Shown piece by piece: positions 41,589 through 51,064 of a stretch of DNA of 64,000 nucleotides (position 1 is the stretch's first letter; the number at the start of each line of letters is the position of its first letter). The stretch comes from Betaproteobacteria bacterium (lineage in GTDB: Bacteria; Pseudomonadota; Gammaproteobacteria; Burkholderiales; Casimicrobiaceae). Location of the stretch: contig JADKEV010000032.1 in assembly GCA_016717855.1 (NCBI GenBank), positions 38,586 to 102,585 of the forward strand, written 5' to 3'. The notes beneath the pieces were generated by a model that worked only from the letters and a program-made list of their open reading frames with translations, was not told the DNA's origin and ran no database searches. The position numbers and the translations under genes are program-made.

Positions 41589-42713
41589 TCAGCGCAGCCG
41601 GGACGGCGACAACTGCTCGCGCGTCAGACCAAGATGGCGAAGCCCGACCGGCAACTCACCGGTCTCGATCAACGCGGAAACGGCCCTTGCCGCCCCCGGC
41701 GCTGTCTGAATCCCGGCACCACCCTGGCCCGCGACCCAGAAAAATCCTTCGATCTGCTCGTCGAATCCGATCACCGGCGTATGGTCGCTGACGAAACTGC
41801 GCAGACCGGCCCACTTGGAGGCAAGCCGCCGCACACTCAGGGTCGTTGCCCGCTCGATCCGGTCGACCGCAGTCGCAACGTCGTAATCCTCTGGTTGCGC
41901 GTCGCAAGGCGGGCTGGGCGTTTCATCCGCGGGCGAGGCCAGCAGGCGGCCGGCATCCGGCTTGAAATACCACTGCTCTCCGATGTCGAACACGGCCGGC
42001 CAGTTAGAAACGTCCGCTCCGGGCGGAGTCTCAAATGTAATCGCCGTGCGCCGCAGCGGCTGCAGTCCGAGCGACCGCGCACCAGCGAGCCGCGCGAGCT
42101 CATCGGCCCAGGCGCCCGCCGCATTGACCACGATCGCGGCGGTGAATTCGTGCTCGCCGGCGCGCAGTCGCCATTGCGCGCCGGACCGATCAAGTGCGTC
42201 GACCCCGGACTGTGTGAGCACTCGCGCTCCCAGGCGCCGCGCGCCGCGCAGATAGCCCTGGTGCAGGGCATGCACATCGATGTCCATCGCCTCGGGATCG
42301 AGCAGCGCGTGCTCACACGCCGCAGCCCTGAGCGACGGGCAGAGAACAAGTGCCTCCTGCGCCGGGATAAGCCGGATCGAAGGCGAGAGCGCGCGGGAGT
42401 CATCGTACATCTGCCGCACCAGCGAACCTTGTGCAGCCGAACCGACAAACATGGAACCACGGGCGCTCACCAGCTGATGCTCGGCGAAGCCGGCTGGGGG
42501 TGATCTGAACAAGTCCCTGCCGGCGACGGTAAGCGCCCGGACTGCGGCATTGCCGTAAGTCTCGACGTACATCGCCGCCGAACGGCCGGTCGAATGGTAT
42601 CCGGGCTGGCTCTCGCGCTCTACCAGGACCACGCTGTACCGCTCGGCGAGCGCGCAGGCGGCGCTCGCACCCGCCATGCCGGCACCAATGACCGCAATGT
42701 CGAATCCGTCCAT
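41589..42713 (-). CDS. FAD-dependent amine/D-amino acid oxidoreductase (DAO family)
   Basis: A 374-residue DAO-fold flavoprotein. N-terminal dinucleotide site DIAVIGAGMAGASAACALAE followed by VVLVERESQPGYHSTGRSA, which is typical of glycine/D-amino acid/sarcosine oxidases. NAAGAWADELARLAG and the C-terminal GFFWVAGQGGAGIQTAPGAA complete the FAD-binding pattern. It would oxidise an amino or imino acid; substrate unknown. The last bases abut the truncated mazE copy. It shares its strand with the XRE-cupin regulator directly upstream and is divergent from the peptide transporter operon. Confidence 0.9.
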   Translation of the reverse strand: MDGFDIAVIGAGMAGASAACALAERYSVVLVERESQPGYHSTGRSAAMYVETYGNAAVRALTVAGRDLFRSPPAGFAEHQLVSARGSMFVGSAAQGSLVRQMYDDSRALSPSIRLIPAQEALVLCPSLRAAACEHALLDPEAMDIDVHALHQGYLRGARRLGARVLTQSGVDALDRSGAQWRLRAGEHEFTAAIVVNAAGAWADELARLAGARSLGLQPLRRTAITFETPPGADVSNWPAVFDIGEQWYFKPDAGRLLASPADETPSPPCDAQPEDYDVATAVDRIERATTLSVRRLASKWAGLRSFVSDHTPVIGFDEQIEGFFWVAGQGGAGIQTAPGAARAVSALIETGELPVGLRHLGLTREQLSPSRLR

Positions 42714-42770
42714 CGACTCTTCCCTTTCGCGCGTTGCCGCCAGCCCATTTCGCCCTTGGCTTACCCTCGC

Positions 42771-43469
42771 CTAGCGCCCGGCGCGCTTGCTCTCGCCGGT
42801 GCCTGGCGCTGACTGCGGCACAGGGGTGTTCTTGGAGCACACCCAAAGAATGCGGGCGTCGGCGGCGCCGCTTGAGACCAGGGCGTGTCCCATGTGGCTG
42901 TCGAAGTAGCACGAGTCGCCCGGGTTCAGCACAAAGGGTTCGTAGTAATCCGAGTGCAGCGTGACCTGTCCCTCGAGCACGTAGACGAACTCCTCGCCTT
43001 CGTGCCGCAGCAACTCCGGAAACGCGCCGAGGCTATGGGCCCGCAGCCGGGTGACAATTGGCAAGAACTCCTTGCGCGTAACGTCGGCACACACCATCTC
43101 GTATTCGTACTGCCGCGTCTTGTGCACCACGCCTTCGCCGCGCCGGCAAATGGCGCGCCTGCCAGTCGCCACGGTGCCGCTCGACTCGCGGTCGAAGAGC
43201 TCGGCGACATCCACCCCCAGACCGTCGGCGAGCAGGACAATCTTCTCGTAGGTCGGCGACAGCTGTCCATTCTCGATTTTCGACAGGGTCGACGCAGCGA
43301 TACCGCTGCGGGCGCTGAGCTCCTTCAGGGTAAGTCTGGCACCGCTTCTGAGCCTGCGCAGCGCGTTGGAGAGCACAGAGATTTCGCTATTGGAAGGACG
43401 TGCATCCACGCGCGCCGGCTTCGCGGATACGGTGACACGGGCAACTTGGGTACGCGGGTGTCTAGGCAT
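42771..43469 (-). CDS. XRE-cupin transcriptional regulator
   Basis: A 232-residue regulator with a helix-turn-helix (LTLKELSARSGIAASTLSKIENGQLSPTY, about residues 46-75) and a C-terminal cupin (LLRHEGEEFVYVLEGQVTLHSDYYEPFVLNPGDSCYFDSHMGHAL, about 153-200) with the usual H/E metal-type ligands. Such proteins control amine and amino-acid degradation genes (PuuR type). It sits between the DAO gene and the dpp-like operon and probably controls one or both. Confidence 0.9.
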   Translation of the reverse strand: MPRHPRTQVARVTVSAKPARVDARPSNSEISVLSNALRRLRSGARLTLKELSARSGIAASTLSKIENGQLSPTYEKIVLLADGLGVDVAELFDRESSGTVATGRRAICRRGEGVVHKTRQYEYEMVCADVTRKEFLPIVTRLRAHSLGAFPELLRHEGEEFVYVLEGQVTLHSDYYEPFVLNPGDSCYFDSHMGHALVSSGAADARILWVCSKNTPVPQSAPGTGESKRAGR

Positions 43470-43563
43470 GGCGTCGTCTCAGGCAAGACCTGAAAACAAG
43501 GGGAGCGGACCGGCAATTTTCATATCCTGATCCATCAATTTCTAAAAAGTAAAATATGTTTCC

Positions 43564-43593
43564 TTGACGAAACTAATTCCCGCATAGTACATT
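43564..43593 (+). promoter_or_regulatory. Candidate promoter of the peptide transporter operon
   Basis: TTGACG, an 18-base spacer, and TACATT. The region is AT-rich compared with the surroundings and lies between the regulator and the binding-protein gene. Confidence 0.45.
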
Positions 43594-43660
43594 AATTTCG
43601 GATACGTCAACAACCGGCGATCGGTCTCGACCGCTTGAGTGCATATAGAGGAGGCATGCA

Positions 43661-45175
43661 ATGAACATTTCGCGCTGGCTTGCAACAGGTTTCCTGGGAC
43701 TTGCCGTCTCCCTTCCTTCTTTCGCGGGGAAGTCAGACGATACCTTGAACGTGGCATTCAGCGGGGAGATCGCGACGCTGGACAACTACCGTGAAACCGG
43801 GCGCGAGGGTCTGATCGTCGCCAGGCTGATCTACGACAGCCTGCTTTCCCGCGATGTCGCCTCGGGCGAATTCCTGCCGGAACTCGCTTCGTCGTACACG
43901 TATGTCGACGACAAGACGCTGGACCTCGAAATCCGCAAGAATGTGCGCTTCCACAACGGCCAGGCGCTTACGGCCGACGACGTGGTCTACACGCTGAACC
44001 TGGTCTCCTCCAAGCAATACGCCGCGCGCTACCAGATCGCGGTAACGTGGATCGACAAGGTGGAGAAGCTCGGCGATTTCAAGGTCCGGATCCGGATGAA
44101 AGCGCCCTACCCGCCTGCATTGGAGATGCTGGCCGGCAATCTTCCCATCTATCCAAAGTCCTACTACGAACAAGTCGGCCCGGAAGGCATGTCCACCAAA
44201 CCGGTCGGTGCCGGCCCCTACCGTATGGTCGAAGTCGTACCCGGTGCGCGCTACGTGCTCGAACGCTTCGACGGCTATTACAAAGAAAGCCCCAAGGGCG
44301 CCCCCGCCATCAAGCGCATCGTGGTCCGGACCTTGCCGGAGGCGAATACGCAGTATGCCGAGTTGATGAACGGGAGCCTGGACTGGGCATGGCGCGTACC
44401 GCCGGACGAAGCGAAGAACCTCGCAACGAGGCCCAATATCGAAGTCAAGAGCGTGCCCGTCGTGCGCTTCGCGTATATGGCGTTCAACCCGAGCGCGGTC
44501 CCGGCGAAGACACCCTTTTCCGATGTCCGGGTGCGCCGCGCGATCAACCATGCGATCGACAAAGGCGCCATCGTCAAGGCACTTGTGGGCGGGGCGGCCC
44601 AACCCATCGATTCCGCCTGCAACCCGCTGCAATTCGGCTGCGAAACTTCGGTTCAGCAGTACGCATTCGACCCGAAGAAAGCGCGGGAACTGCTCGCGGA
44701 AGCGGGATACCCGAACGGCTTCGCCACCGACATGGTGGTGATCGCAACGCCGCGCGCCCAGGCCGAAGTGGTCGCCTCGATGCTGGAGAAGGTCGGGATC
44801 AAGATACGCATCAATGAGCAGCAATATGCCCCCGCGGTTACCATGTGGCGCGAGGGGAAGGCGCCTCTGGTGCTTTTCAACTGGGGATCCTACGGCATCG
44901 CCGACGTGGCGCTCAGCACCAGCCAGTTCTTCGGCGGCGGCGCCGACGACCTTGCCAAGGACGCCGTCGTCATTGAGGCAATCAAGAAGGCTGACGTATC
45001 GATCGACCGCAAAGAGCGTGCGCGCCTGTATTCGCTTGCGCTCAAGCGCGTCGCCAGCGAGGCCTACTGGGTGCCGCTGTGGACCTTCAGCACTACGACG
45101 GCCCAGAACAAGAACCTGAACTTCAGCTTCGACTTCGACGAGTTCGCGCGCTTCTATCGCGCGTCCTGGCGCTGA
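43661..45175 (+). CDS. Dipeptide-type ABC transporter substrate-binding protein (family 5)
   Basis: A 504-residue periplasmic binding protein of the DppA/OppA class. Signal peptide about 1-23. Motifs: LNVAFSGEIATLDNY, IRKNVRFHNGQALTADDVVYTL, the segment PVGAGPYRMVEV and FSDVRVRRAINHAIDK, in family order; length is normal. GAGGAGG is found upstream of the ATG. It would bind a peptide or a related amino-acid conjugate for the permease below. First gene of the operon. Confidence 0.92.
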   Translation: MNISRWLATGFLGLAVSLPSFAGKSDDTLNVAFSGEIATLDNYRETGREGLIVARLIYDSLLSRDVASGEFLPELASSYTYVDDKTLDLEIRKNVRFHNGQALTADDVVYTLNLVSSKQYAARYQIAVTWIDKVEKLGDFKVRIRMKAPYPPALEMLAGNLPIYPKSYYEQVGPEGMSTKPVGAGPYRMVEVVPGARYVLERFDGYYKESPKGAPAIKRIVVRTLPEANTQYAELMNGSLDWAWRVPPDEAKNLATRPNIEVKSVPVVRFAYMAFNPSAVPAKTPFSDVRVRRAINHAIDKGAIVKALVGGAAQPIDSACNPLQFGCETSVQQYAFDPKKARELLAEAGYPNGFATDMVVIATPRAQAEVVASMLEKVGIKIRINEQQYAPAVTMWREGKAPLVLFNWGSYGIADVALSTSQFFGGGADDLAKDAVVIEAIKKADVSIDRKERARLYSLALKRVASEAYWVPLWTFSTTTAQNKNLNFSFDFDEFARFYRASWR

Positions 45176-45198
45176 CCACCGGCCAAGGTCGGATTGAA

Positions 45199-46129
45199 AT
45201 GCTGCGCTACGTGATCGGCAAGGCGCTGGCGGCTGCGCTGGTGGTGCTGATCGTCTCGCTGATCGGCTTCCTGCTGGTGTTCGCCGCCGGCGACCCCGCG
45301 GTAAAGGTCGCAGGCGAGGCGGGCAGCGCTCTGGATGCCGACAGGCTTCGGACCTTCTATGGCCTGGATCGGCCGATTTTGCAGCAGTACTGGACCTGGC
45401 TCGCCGGGTTCGCCGGCGGCGACATGGGACGCAGCATTTACTTCGATACACCGGTCGCGCCGGCATTGCTGAAGGCGTTCGCGGTGACCCTGCGACTCGG
45501 CGCGCTGGCGATCGCCTTCGCACTGTTGCTGGGCGTCCCGCTGGGGATCGCGGCGGCGTGGAAGCCGGATGCATGGCCGGACCGCATCGCCACGGCAGTG
45601 GCCTTGCTGGGCCAGGCGATACCGACGTTCTGGCTTGCGCTGATGCTGATGGTCGTCTTCAGCGTCCCATTTCAACCTCCTTCCGGCGTCGGGTCTCGAG
45701 TCGTGGCGCGGTTACGTGATGCCGACCATCGTTCTCGGGCTTTACTCCACGCCCGGCCTGTTGCGCCTGACCCGCGCCGGTATGCTCGAAGTGCTGGCTT
45801 CGGACTACCTTCGAACCGCGCGCGCGATGGGAATCGCCCTCCGGACCATCCTGTTCAAATACGCGCTGCGCAACGCCATCCTGCCGGTGGTCAGTCTTGC
45901 CGCGGCGCAGTTCGGCTATGTTCTTGCCGGCTCGGTCGTGGTCGAAAGCGTATTCGCGATCGACGGGGCCGGACGCCTTGCCTGGCAGTCCATCCTGCGC
46001 AGCGACCTCGCGATGGTGCAGGCGCTCATCGTCTGTTTCTCGGGCCTCTACATTGTGCTCACGTTTGTAGCCGACACCGCCAACGCCTGGCTGGATCCCA
46101 AGCTGCGCCACGCGGGGGGCGGCCGATGA
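45199..46129 (+). pseudogene. DppB-type ABC permease, one frameshift
   Basis: A DppB-like permease of about 310 residues in two frames: MLRYVIGKALAAALVVLIVS, FYGLDRPILQQYWTWLAGF and GDMGRSI to VVFSV, then one extra C in GTCCCAT (45666-45668) shifts the frame to HFNLLPASGLESWRGYVMP, DYLRTARAMGI (the EAA-type ATPase-contact loop) and VVESVFAIDGAGRLAW. With the extra C removed the protein is continuous and typical, so a sequencing error in a C run is quite possible. The stop overlaps the next ATG (ATGA). Confidence 0.82.
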
Positions 46130-46979
46130 GCGCAGCATTCGCCGAGACCATGGCGCCAGCGGCGGGAACCCGCCGCAGGGGCCCGGGATTCGCGGCAGGA
46201 CTGGCGATCCTGGCGGTAATCGTCGGGGCAGCACTCCTGGCGCCGTGGATCACACCCGCCAATCCCTACGAGCAGGACCTGCTGCATAGACTTGTGCTGC
46301 CGGTCTGGTCGGCCGGCGGCACCTGGGAACATCCGTTGGGAACCGATCACCTCGGCCGGGATTACCTGTCGCGCCTGGTGTATGGCGCCCGCATCTCGCT
46401 GCTCATCGGCACGGCGGTGGCCTTGATCTCCGGTTTCATCGGTACCGTCCTCGGCGTACTCGCCGGCTATTTCGGCGGTATTGTCGACCGCGTGATTTCA
46501 CTGCTGATCACGGTCCGGCTGGCGCTGCCGGTCATCCTGGTGGCACTGGCAGCCGTGGCGATCGTCGGACCGTCGATCGAACTCGTGGTGTGCGTGCTCG
46601 GGCCCCTGCTCTGGGATCGCTTCGCGCTGGTGGTGCGCACCGCGACCCGGCGGATCGTCTCGATGGACTACGTCACTGCGGCCAAGGCCCTCGGTTGCTC
46701 GACCTGGCAGGTCATCCTGCGCGACGTGCTGCCAAACCTGTGGACCAATATCCTCGTCGTGGCGACGATGGAATTCTCGCACGCCATCGTATTGGAGGCG
46801 GCGCTTTCGTTTCTTGGCCTGGGAACACCGCCGCCCACGCCGTCCTGGGGCTGATGATTTCCGAGGGCAAATCGAACATCCTGTTTCACGCCTGGCTGAT
46901 CGCCTTGCCCGGGTCGGCGCTCGTCGCCCTGGTGCTCGCGGTCAACATGATCGGCGACAATCTTAGACGTCCGCGCTAG
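46126..46979 (+). pseudogene. DppC-type ABC permease, one frameshift near the end
   Basis: A DppC-like permease of about 284 residues. HPLGTDHLGRDYLSRLVYGAR and the EAA loop VTAAKALGCSTWQVILRDVLP are intact. At ...LGLGTPPPTPSWG (46847-46850, GGGG) one base seems missing; the next frame gives the standard end LMISEGKSNILFHAWL, ALPGSALVALVLAVNMIGDNL. Only the last 43 residues are affected. The homopolymer context makes an error as likely as a mutation. Confidence 0.82.
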
Positions 46980-47006
46980 CCGGCGGCAGGCGCTGCCATC
47001 GACGAC

Positions 47007-48008
47007 ATGCTCCTTCAAGTAGACGATCTGCACGTTCAACTTCCGTCGGCCCGCGGCAGCGTAGCCGCGGTCCGGGGAATATCGCTGTCACTGGACCGCA
47101 ATCAGGTTCACTGCCTCGTGGGCGAGTCAGGCTGCGGCAAGACGATGACGGCAATGGCGATCATCGGCCTGCTTCCCCGCGGCGCGCAACGACGCGCCAC
47201 GCGCCTGGACTTCGACGGCATCGACCTGCGGGAGCCTGGCGAGGCGCGCATGCGCACCCTGCGCGGCCGGCGCATCGCCATGATCTTCCAGGACCCGATG
47301 ACGGCACTCAATCCATCGTTCACCATCGAAACGCAGCTCACCGACGTGCTCAAACACCACGAGCGCATCGGTCATGCGGCGGCCCGGGATCGCGCGGTGT
47401 ACCTCCTTGGCCGGGTCGGCATCCGCGACCCGCTGGCGCGCCTGCGCCAGTATCCTCACGAACTGTCGGGGGGTCTGCGACAGCGGGTCATGATCGCCAT
47501 GGCCCTCATGTGTCAGCCGGAACTGCTGCTCGCGGACGAGCCAACGACTGCACTGGACGTCACCATCCAGATGGAGGTGTTATCGTTGCTTGCCGAACTC
47601 GGCTCGGAGTTCCACCTCGCCCTGCTGCTCGTCTCCCATGATCTTGGGGTGGTGTCGCAGGTCGCCGACTGGATATCGGTAATGTACGCTGGTGAAATCG
47701 TGGAGAGCGGCGCCGCCGCCGACGTCATCGACTCGCCCCTCCATCCTTATACCCAGGGATTGCTGCGCTGCGTACCCTACCCCGGGCGCACGCAACGACA
47801 AACGGCCTTGTACACGATTCCCGGCGGCGTCGATGCAATCGAAGGGCACCCGAACCAATGCGCGTTCGTGGACCGATGTGAATTCGCCCATCCTGGATGT
47901 CGCGCGGCGGCGATCCCGCTACGCAGCTGTGGTCCATCGCGCGTGTTTCGCTGCAACCTGGAGCCGGAGCAGCTTCGGCGAGCGGTCAAGGACGAGGCCT
48001 CGGCGTGA
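47007..48008 (+). CDS. DppD-type ABC ATPase
   Basis: A 333-residue ATPase. Walker A GESGCGKT (about 39-46), Q-loop FQDPMTALNP, signature LSGGLRQR (Q of the usual LSGGQ replaced by L), Walker B LLLADEPTTALD, H-loop LLVSHDLGVV, and the C-terminal oligopeptide-type Cys-rich domain (CAFVDRCEFAHPGCR). Intact. The end overlaps the next gene (GTGA). Confidence 0.93.
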   Translation: MLLQVDDLHVQLPSARGSVAAVRGISLSLDRNQVHCLVGESGCGKTMTAMAIIGLLPRGAQRRATRLDFDGIDLREPGEARMRTLRGRRIAMIFQDPMTALNPSFTIETQLTDVLKHHERIGHAAARDRAVYLLGRVGIRDPLARLRQYPHELSGGLRQRVMIAMALMCQPELLLADEPTTALDVTIQMEVLSLLAELGSEFHLALLLVSHDLGVVSQVADWISVMYAGEIVESGAAADVIDSPLHPYTQGLLRCVPYPGRTQRQTALYTIPGGVDAIEGHPNQCAFVDRCEFAHPGCRAAAIPLRSCGPSRVFRCNLEPEQLRRAVKDEASA

Positions 48009-49001
48009 ACACCGAATCCCATCCCGTAATCCAGGCGCAAAGCGTGTCCAGGGTGTTTTCGCGCAGGCGCGGGATCTTCAGCTGGCAACACACGGTCGGC
48101 GTTGCCGGCGTCAGCCTCGAACTCGGCCAGGGGGAGATCGTGGGCCTCGTGGGCGAATCCGGGTCCGGAAAGACGACCTTGTCGCGGATGCTGATGGGAC
48201 TCGACAAACCGACCGCCGGCGAGATCCTGCTGCTGGGACGGCCGCTCGCGCAATTTTCCCGGCTCGAGCGCGCACGCCACATTCAGATGGTCTACCAGGA
48301 TCCATACTCCTCGCTCAACCCTGCCCGCACAGTCGGCACGGTCCTGGATCACGCGCTGGTGGTACACGGCATTTCCGATGCACAAGACAGAAGGCGCCGC
48401 GTCGCGCAAGCTCTGGAACTCGTCGGCCTTCTGCCCCGGCATGCGGCAAACTTGCCGTCGCAACTCTCGGGTGGGCAACGCCAGCGGGTCGTCATTGCCA
48501 GGGCGTTGATCTTGCAGCCCAAGGTCGTGATTTGCGACGAGCCGACTTCAGCGCTCGACGTGTCCATCCAGGCGCAGATACTCAACCTGCTGCTGGAGTT
48601 GAGGGCGCGACTCGGCCTGTCCTATCTCTTCGTCAGCCACAACCTTGCCGTCGTCGAGCACATGGCGACCCGGGTGGCCGTGATGTATGCGGGGCGCGTC
48701 GTCGAGATGAACGAGGCGGAGGAATTGTTCCGGCGGCCACGGCACCCGTACACGCGATTGTTGGCGAATTCCGGTGGCGATTCCAGGCGCGAAGCGCAGA
48801 GGCCAGCGTCCGCCAGTCTTTGACCAGACCAAGCCGGCGGACTCGCCGGCGAGCCCCGACCGCGGCTGCCCATTTCGCGGGCGCTGCCCCGAGGCAACCG
48901 ACGAATGCACGCTGCGAGAGCCGCTCCTGCTGCCATCCGGCCACTCGCTCGTCGCCTGCCACAACCCCATCGCTCGCGACTCCACCCCGGCTACTGCATG
49001 A
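48005..49001 (+). pseudogene. DppF-type ABC ATPase, frameshift at the C-terminal end
   Basis: The ATPase core is whole: Walker A GESGSGKT, FQ-loop VYQDPYSSLNP, LSGGQRQR, VVICDEPTSALD and LFVSHNLAVV. After HPYTRLLANS one extra G (about 48773) shifts the frame and the reading stops at 48823; the other frame gives the normal family tail GCPFRGRCPEATDEC and GHSLVACHNP to 49001. ATP hydrolysis should be unaffected if translated as a short form of 272 residues. The GTG start overlaps the dppD stop. Confidence 0.85.
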
Positions 49002-50014
49002 TCATCGCCAACGAAAGCCTCGTACGCAGCCACCTCGACTGGCCGCAGCTCATCGACGCGCTTGCCGACATGTTCCGCTCCGGGTGTTCAGTCGGACCCC
49101 GGGTCCACCATGAACTCGCCGTGCCGAACGCGCCGGACGGGACGCTGCTGTTGATGCCGGCGTGGAAATGCGGCCGGTTCATCGGGGTCAAGGTGGTCAC
49201 GGTATTCCCGGGAAACGCGGCGCTCGGCCTGCCTTCGGTATCGGCGAGTTACCTGCTGTTCGACGCCAGCAACGGCGCCCCGCTCGCATTCATGGAAGCG
49301 TCGGGGCTCACCGCCAAGCGCACCGCCGCCGCATCCGCCCTCGCCGCCCGCTACCTGGCGCGGCCCGACGCTGCCAGGCTGCTGCTGGTCGGCACCGGAC
49401 GCGTGGCGCGCGAACTGGCGTGCGCGCACGCGGCTGTCAGAACCATCCAGAGCGTTGCCGTATGGGGACGAGACTTTGCGAAAGCAGAACGCCTGGCCTG
49501 CGAACTCTCGGAAGCAGGCCGCAATGCCGTAGCGGTGCCCGACCTCCATACGGCGGCGGGTGACGCGGACATCATCAGTTGCGCGACCCTCTCCAGTCAG
49601 CCGCTGCTTCAAGCCGACTGGATCGTACCGGGAACGCATGTGGATCTCGTGGGTGCGTTCAAGCCGAGCATGCGAGAGGTGGATGAACGGCTCATGGGCC
49701 GCGCGTCGATTTTTGTCGATACCCGAACCGGCGCGCTCGCGGAAGCGGGCGATATCGTCATCGCCATCGAGCGCGGAGCGATCACTCCAGAGAACATCCG
49801 TGCTGACCTCGCCGAACTCGTCGCCGGGATTCACCCAGGGAGACAGGATCGCGGCGACATCACCGTTTTCAAGTCGGTTGGCACGGCATCGGAGGACCTG
49901 GCGGCAGCGGTTCTGGTCTACGAGCAACTCGTACGCGAAAGCGCCGCCGCCAACGATCCCATCCCGGGAATGGTCAGCGAATCTCAGAGGAGGAAATCCG
50001 AACATGGAACATGA
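48998..50014 (+). CDS. Ornithine cyclodeaminase/mu-crystallin family protein
   Basis: A 338-residue NAD(P)-dependent protein of the ornithine cyclodeaminase/mu-crystallin/alanine dehydrogenase family. GVKVVTVFPGNAALGLPSVSASYLLFD has the conserved substrate-loop lysine, EASGLTAKRTAAASALAARYL the next, LLLVGTGRVARELACAHAAV the Rossmann glycines and ADIISCATLSSQPLL the C-terminal motif. Members make proline from ornithine or reduce ketimines/opines. It overlaps dppF at ATGA and the dipeptidase by 11 bases, so it is part of the transporter operon. Confidence 0.9.
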   Translation: MIIANESLVRSHLDWPQLIDALADMFRSGCSVGPRVHHELAVPNAPDGTLLLMPAWKCGRFIGVKVVTVFPGNAALGLPSVSASYLLFDASNGAPLAFMEASGLTAKRTAAASALAARYLARPDAARLLLVGTGRVARELACAHAAVRTIQSVAVWGRDFAKAERLACELSEAGRNAVAVPDLHTAAGDADIISCATLSSQPLLQADWIVPGTHVDLVGAFKPSMREVDERLMGRASIFVDTRTGALAEAGDIVIAIERGAITPENIRADLAELVAGIHPGRQDRGDITVFKSVGTASEDLAAAVLVYEQLVRESAAANDPIPGMVSESQRRKSEHGT

Positions 50015-51011
50015 TTTCAGGGCGATCCACGAGGCATCTGTCGTCATCGACGCCACCTGCCCATTGGTGATGGACGACCCGGGTTATATCGACTGGTACC
50101 GCGAAGGCGGAGCGACGGCGATTGCGCCTACGGTTGGCGGCTGGGAGAGCACGCGAGTCACGTTGACGAGGCTCGCGAAGTGGGCGCGTCTGCTGGCCAC
50201 GCGCGACGACCTGCTCCCGGTGCACCGCGCCGCGGACGTGGAACTGGCCAAGCGCTCCGGCAAGATGGGCATCTTCCTGCACTTCCAGGGAACCGACCCC
50301 ATCGAGGGCGATCTCGACCTCGTCTACATGTACAAGGCGCTGGGCGTCGGCGTGATCCAGCTCGCCTACAACGTCAAGAACCGCGTCGGCGATGGCTGCG
50401 AGGAACGCACGGACGCGGGCTTGAGCAAATTCGGCGTGGCCCTGGTGCGGCGCCTCAACGAAGCGAAAGTCATCGTCGATTGCTCCCATACGGGGCACCG
50501 AACTTCGCTCGATGCGATCGAGAGTTCCTCCGCACCCGTGATCCTCTCGCACGCCAATGCCCGGGCTGTCCACGACAACCCGCGCAACGTGCGCGACGAC
50601 CTGATCAAGGCCATCGCGCACTCCGGCGGGATCATCGGCGCCAACGGCTTTCCGGCTTTCGTGGCGAAAGACACGCGGCCCAGCCTGCAGCAGCTGATCG
50701 CCCACATCGACCACGTCGCCGAACTCGTCGGCATCGATCAAGTAAGCGTCGGCATCGACTATTACGGCGCGCAGGCGGGCGTGATCAGCGACGAGGAGGC
50801 GATGAAATTCTACGAGGAATTCGTGCGCCAGGGACAATGGAGCGCCGCATCGTACCCTCCCCCGCCGCACCATTACCCGGCCGGGATCGAGACGCCGCGC
50901 ACGCTGTTCAACCTCACCAAGGGCTTGCTCGAACGCGGGTATTCGGTCGAGGACGTGCGCAAGATTCTGGGCGGCAACTGGATGCGGGTGATGCGGGCTG
51001 TCTGGGGGTAA
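50004..51011 (+). CDS. Membrane-dipeptidase-like (M19) protein lacking the HxD motif
   Basis: A 335-residue cytosolic M19 peptidase-family protein. The zinc-site segments VDCSHTGHRTSLDAIE and PVILSHANARAVHDNPRNV are clear. At the N-terminus, where classic members have HxD (HNDTL-type), this one has VVIDATCPLVMDD, so two metal ligands are missing. The region IFLHFQGTDPIEGDLD replaces the bridging-glutamate area. The protein may use one metal or have another activity (hydrolase of D-amino-acid or N-acyl compounds). AGGAGG precedes the ATG. Last gene of the operon. Confidence 0.85.
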   Translation: MEHDFRAIHEASVVIDATCPLVMDDPGYIDWYREGGATAIAPTVGGWESTRVTLTRLAKWARLLATRDDLLPVHRAADVELAKRSGKMGIFLHFQGTDPIEGDLDLVYMYKALGVGVIQLAYNVKNRVGDGCEERTDAGLSKFGVALVRRLNEAKVIVDCSHTGHRTSLDAIESSSAPVILSHANARAVHDNPRNVRDDLIKAIAHSGGIIGANGFPAFVAKDTRPSLQQLIAHIDHVAELVGIDQVSVGIDYYGAQAGVISDEEAMKFYEEFVRQGQWSAASYPPPPHHYPAGIETPRTLFNLTKGLLERGYSVEDVRKILGGNWMRVMRAVWG

Positions 51012-51064
51012 GGCAGGGCTTTGTAGCGGGGGCGACAAGTACTTGCCAGTCATCCAGGCAAACC

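Noticed and set aside
41507..41709. C-terminal extension of the truncated mazE copy
   Set aside because: It runs through unrelated DNA and over the 3' end of the oxidase gene on the other strand, with shadow-like composition.
45199..46979. Programmed frameshifting in dppB and dppC
   Set aside because: No slippery heptamer with downstream structure is seen, family members do not use it, and a simple one-base indel explains both breaks.
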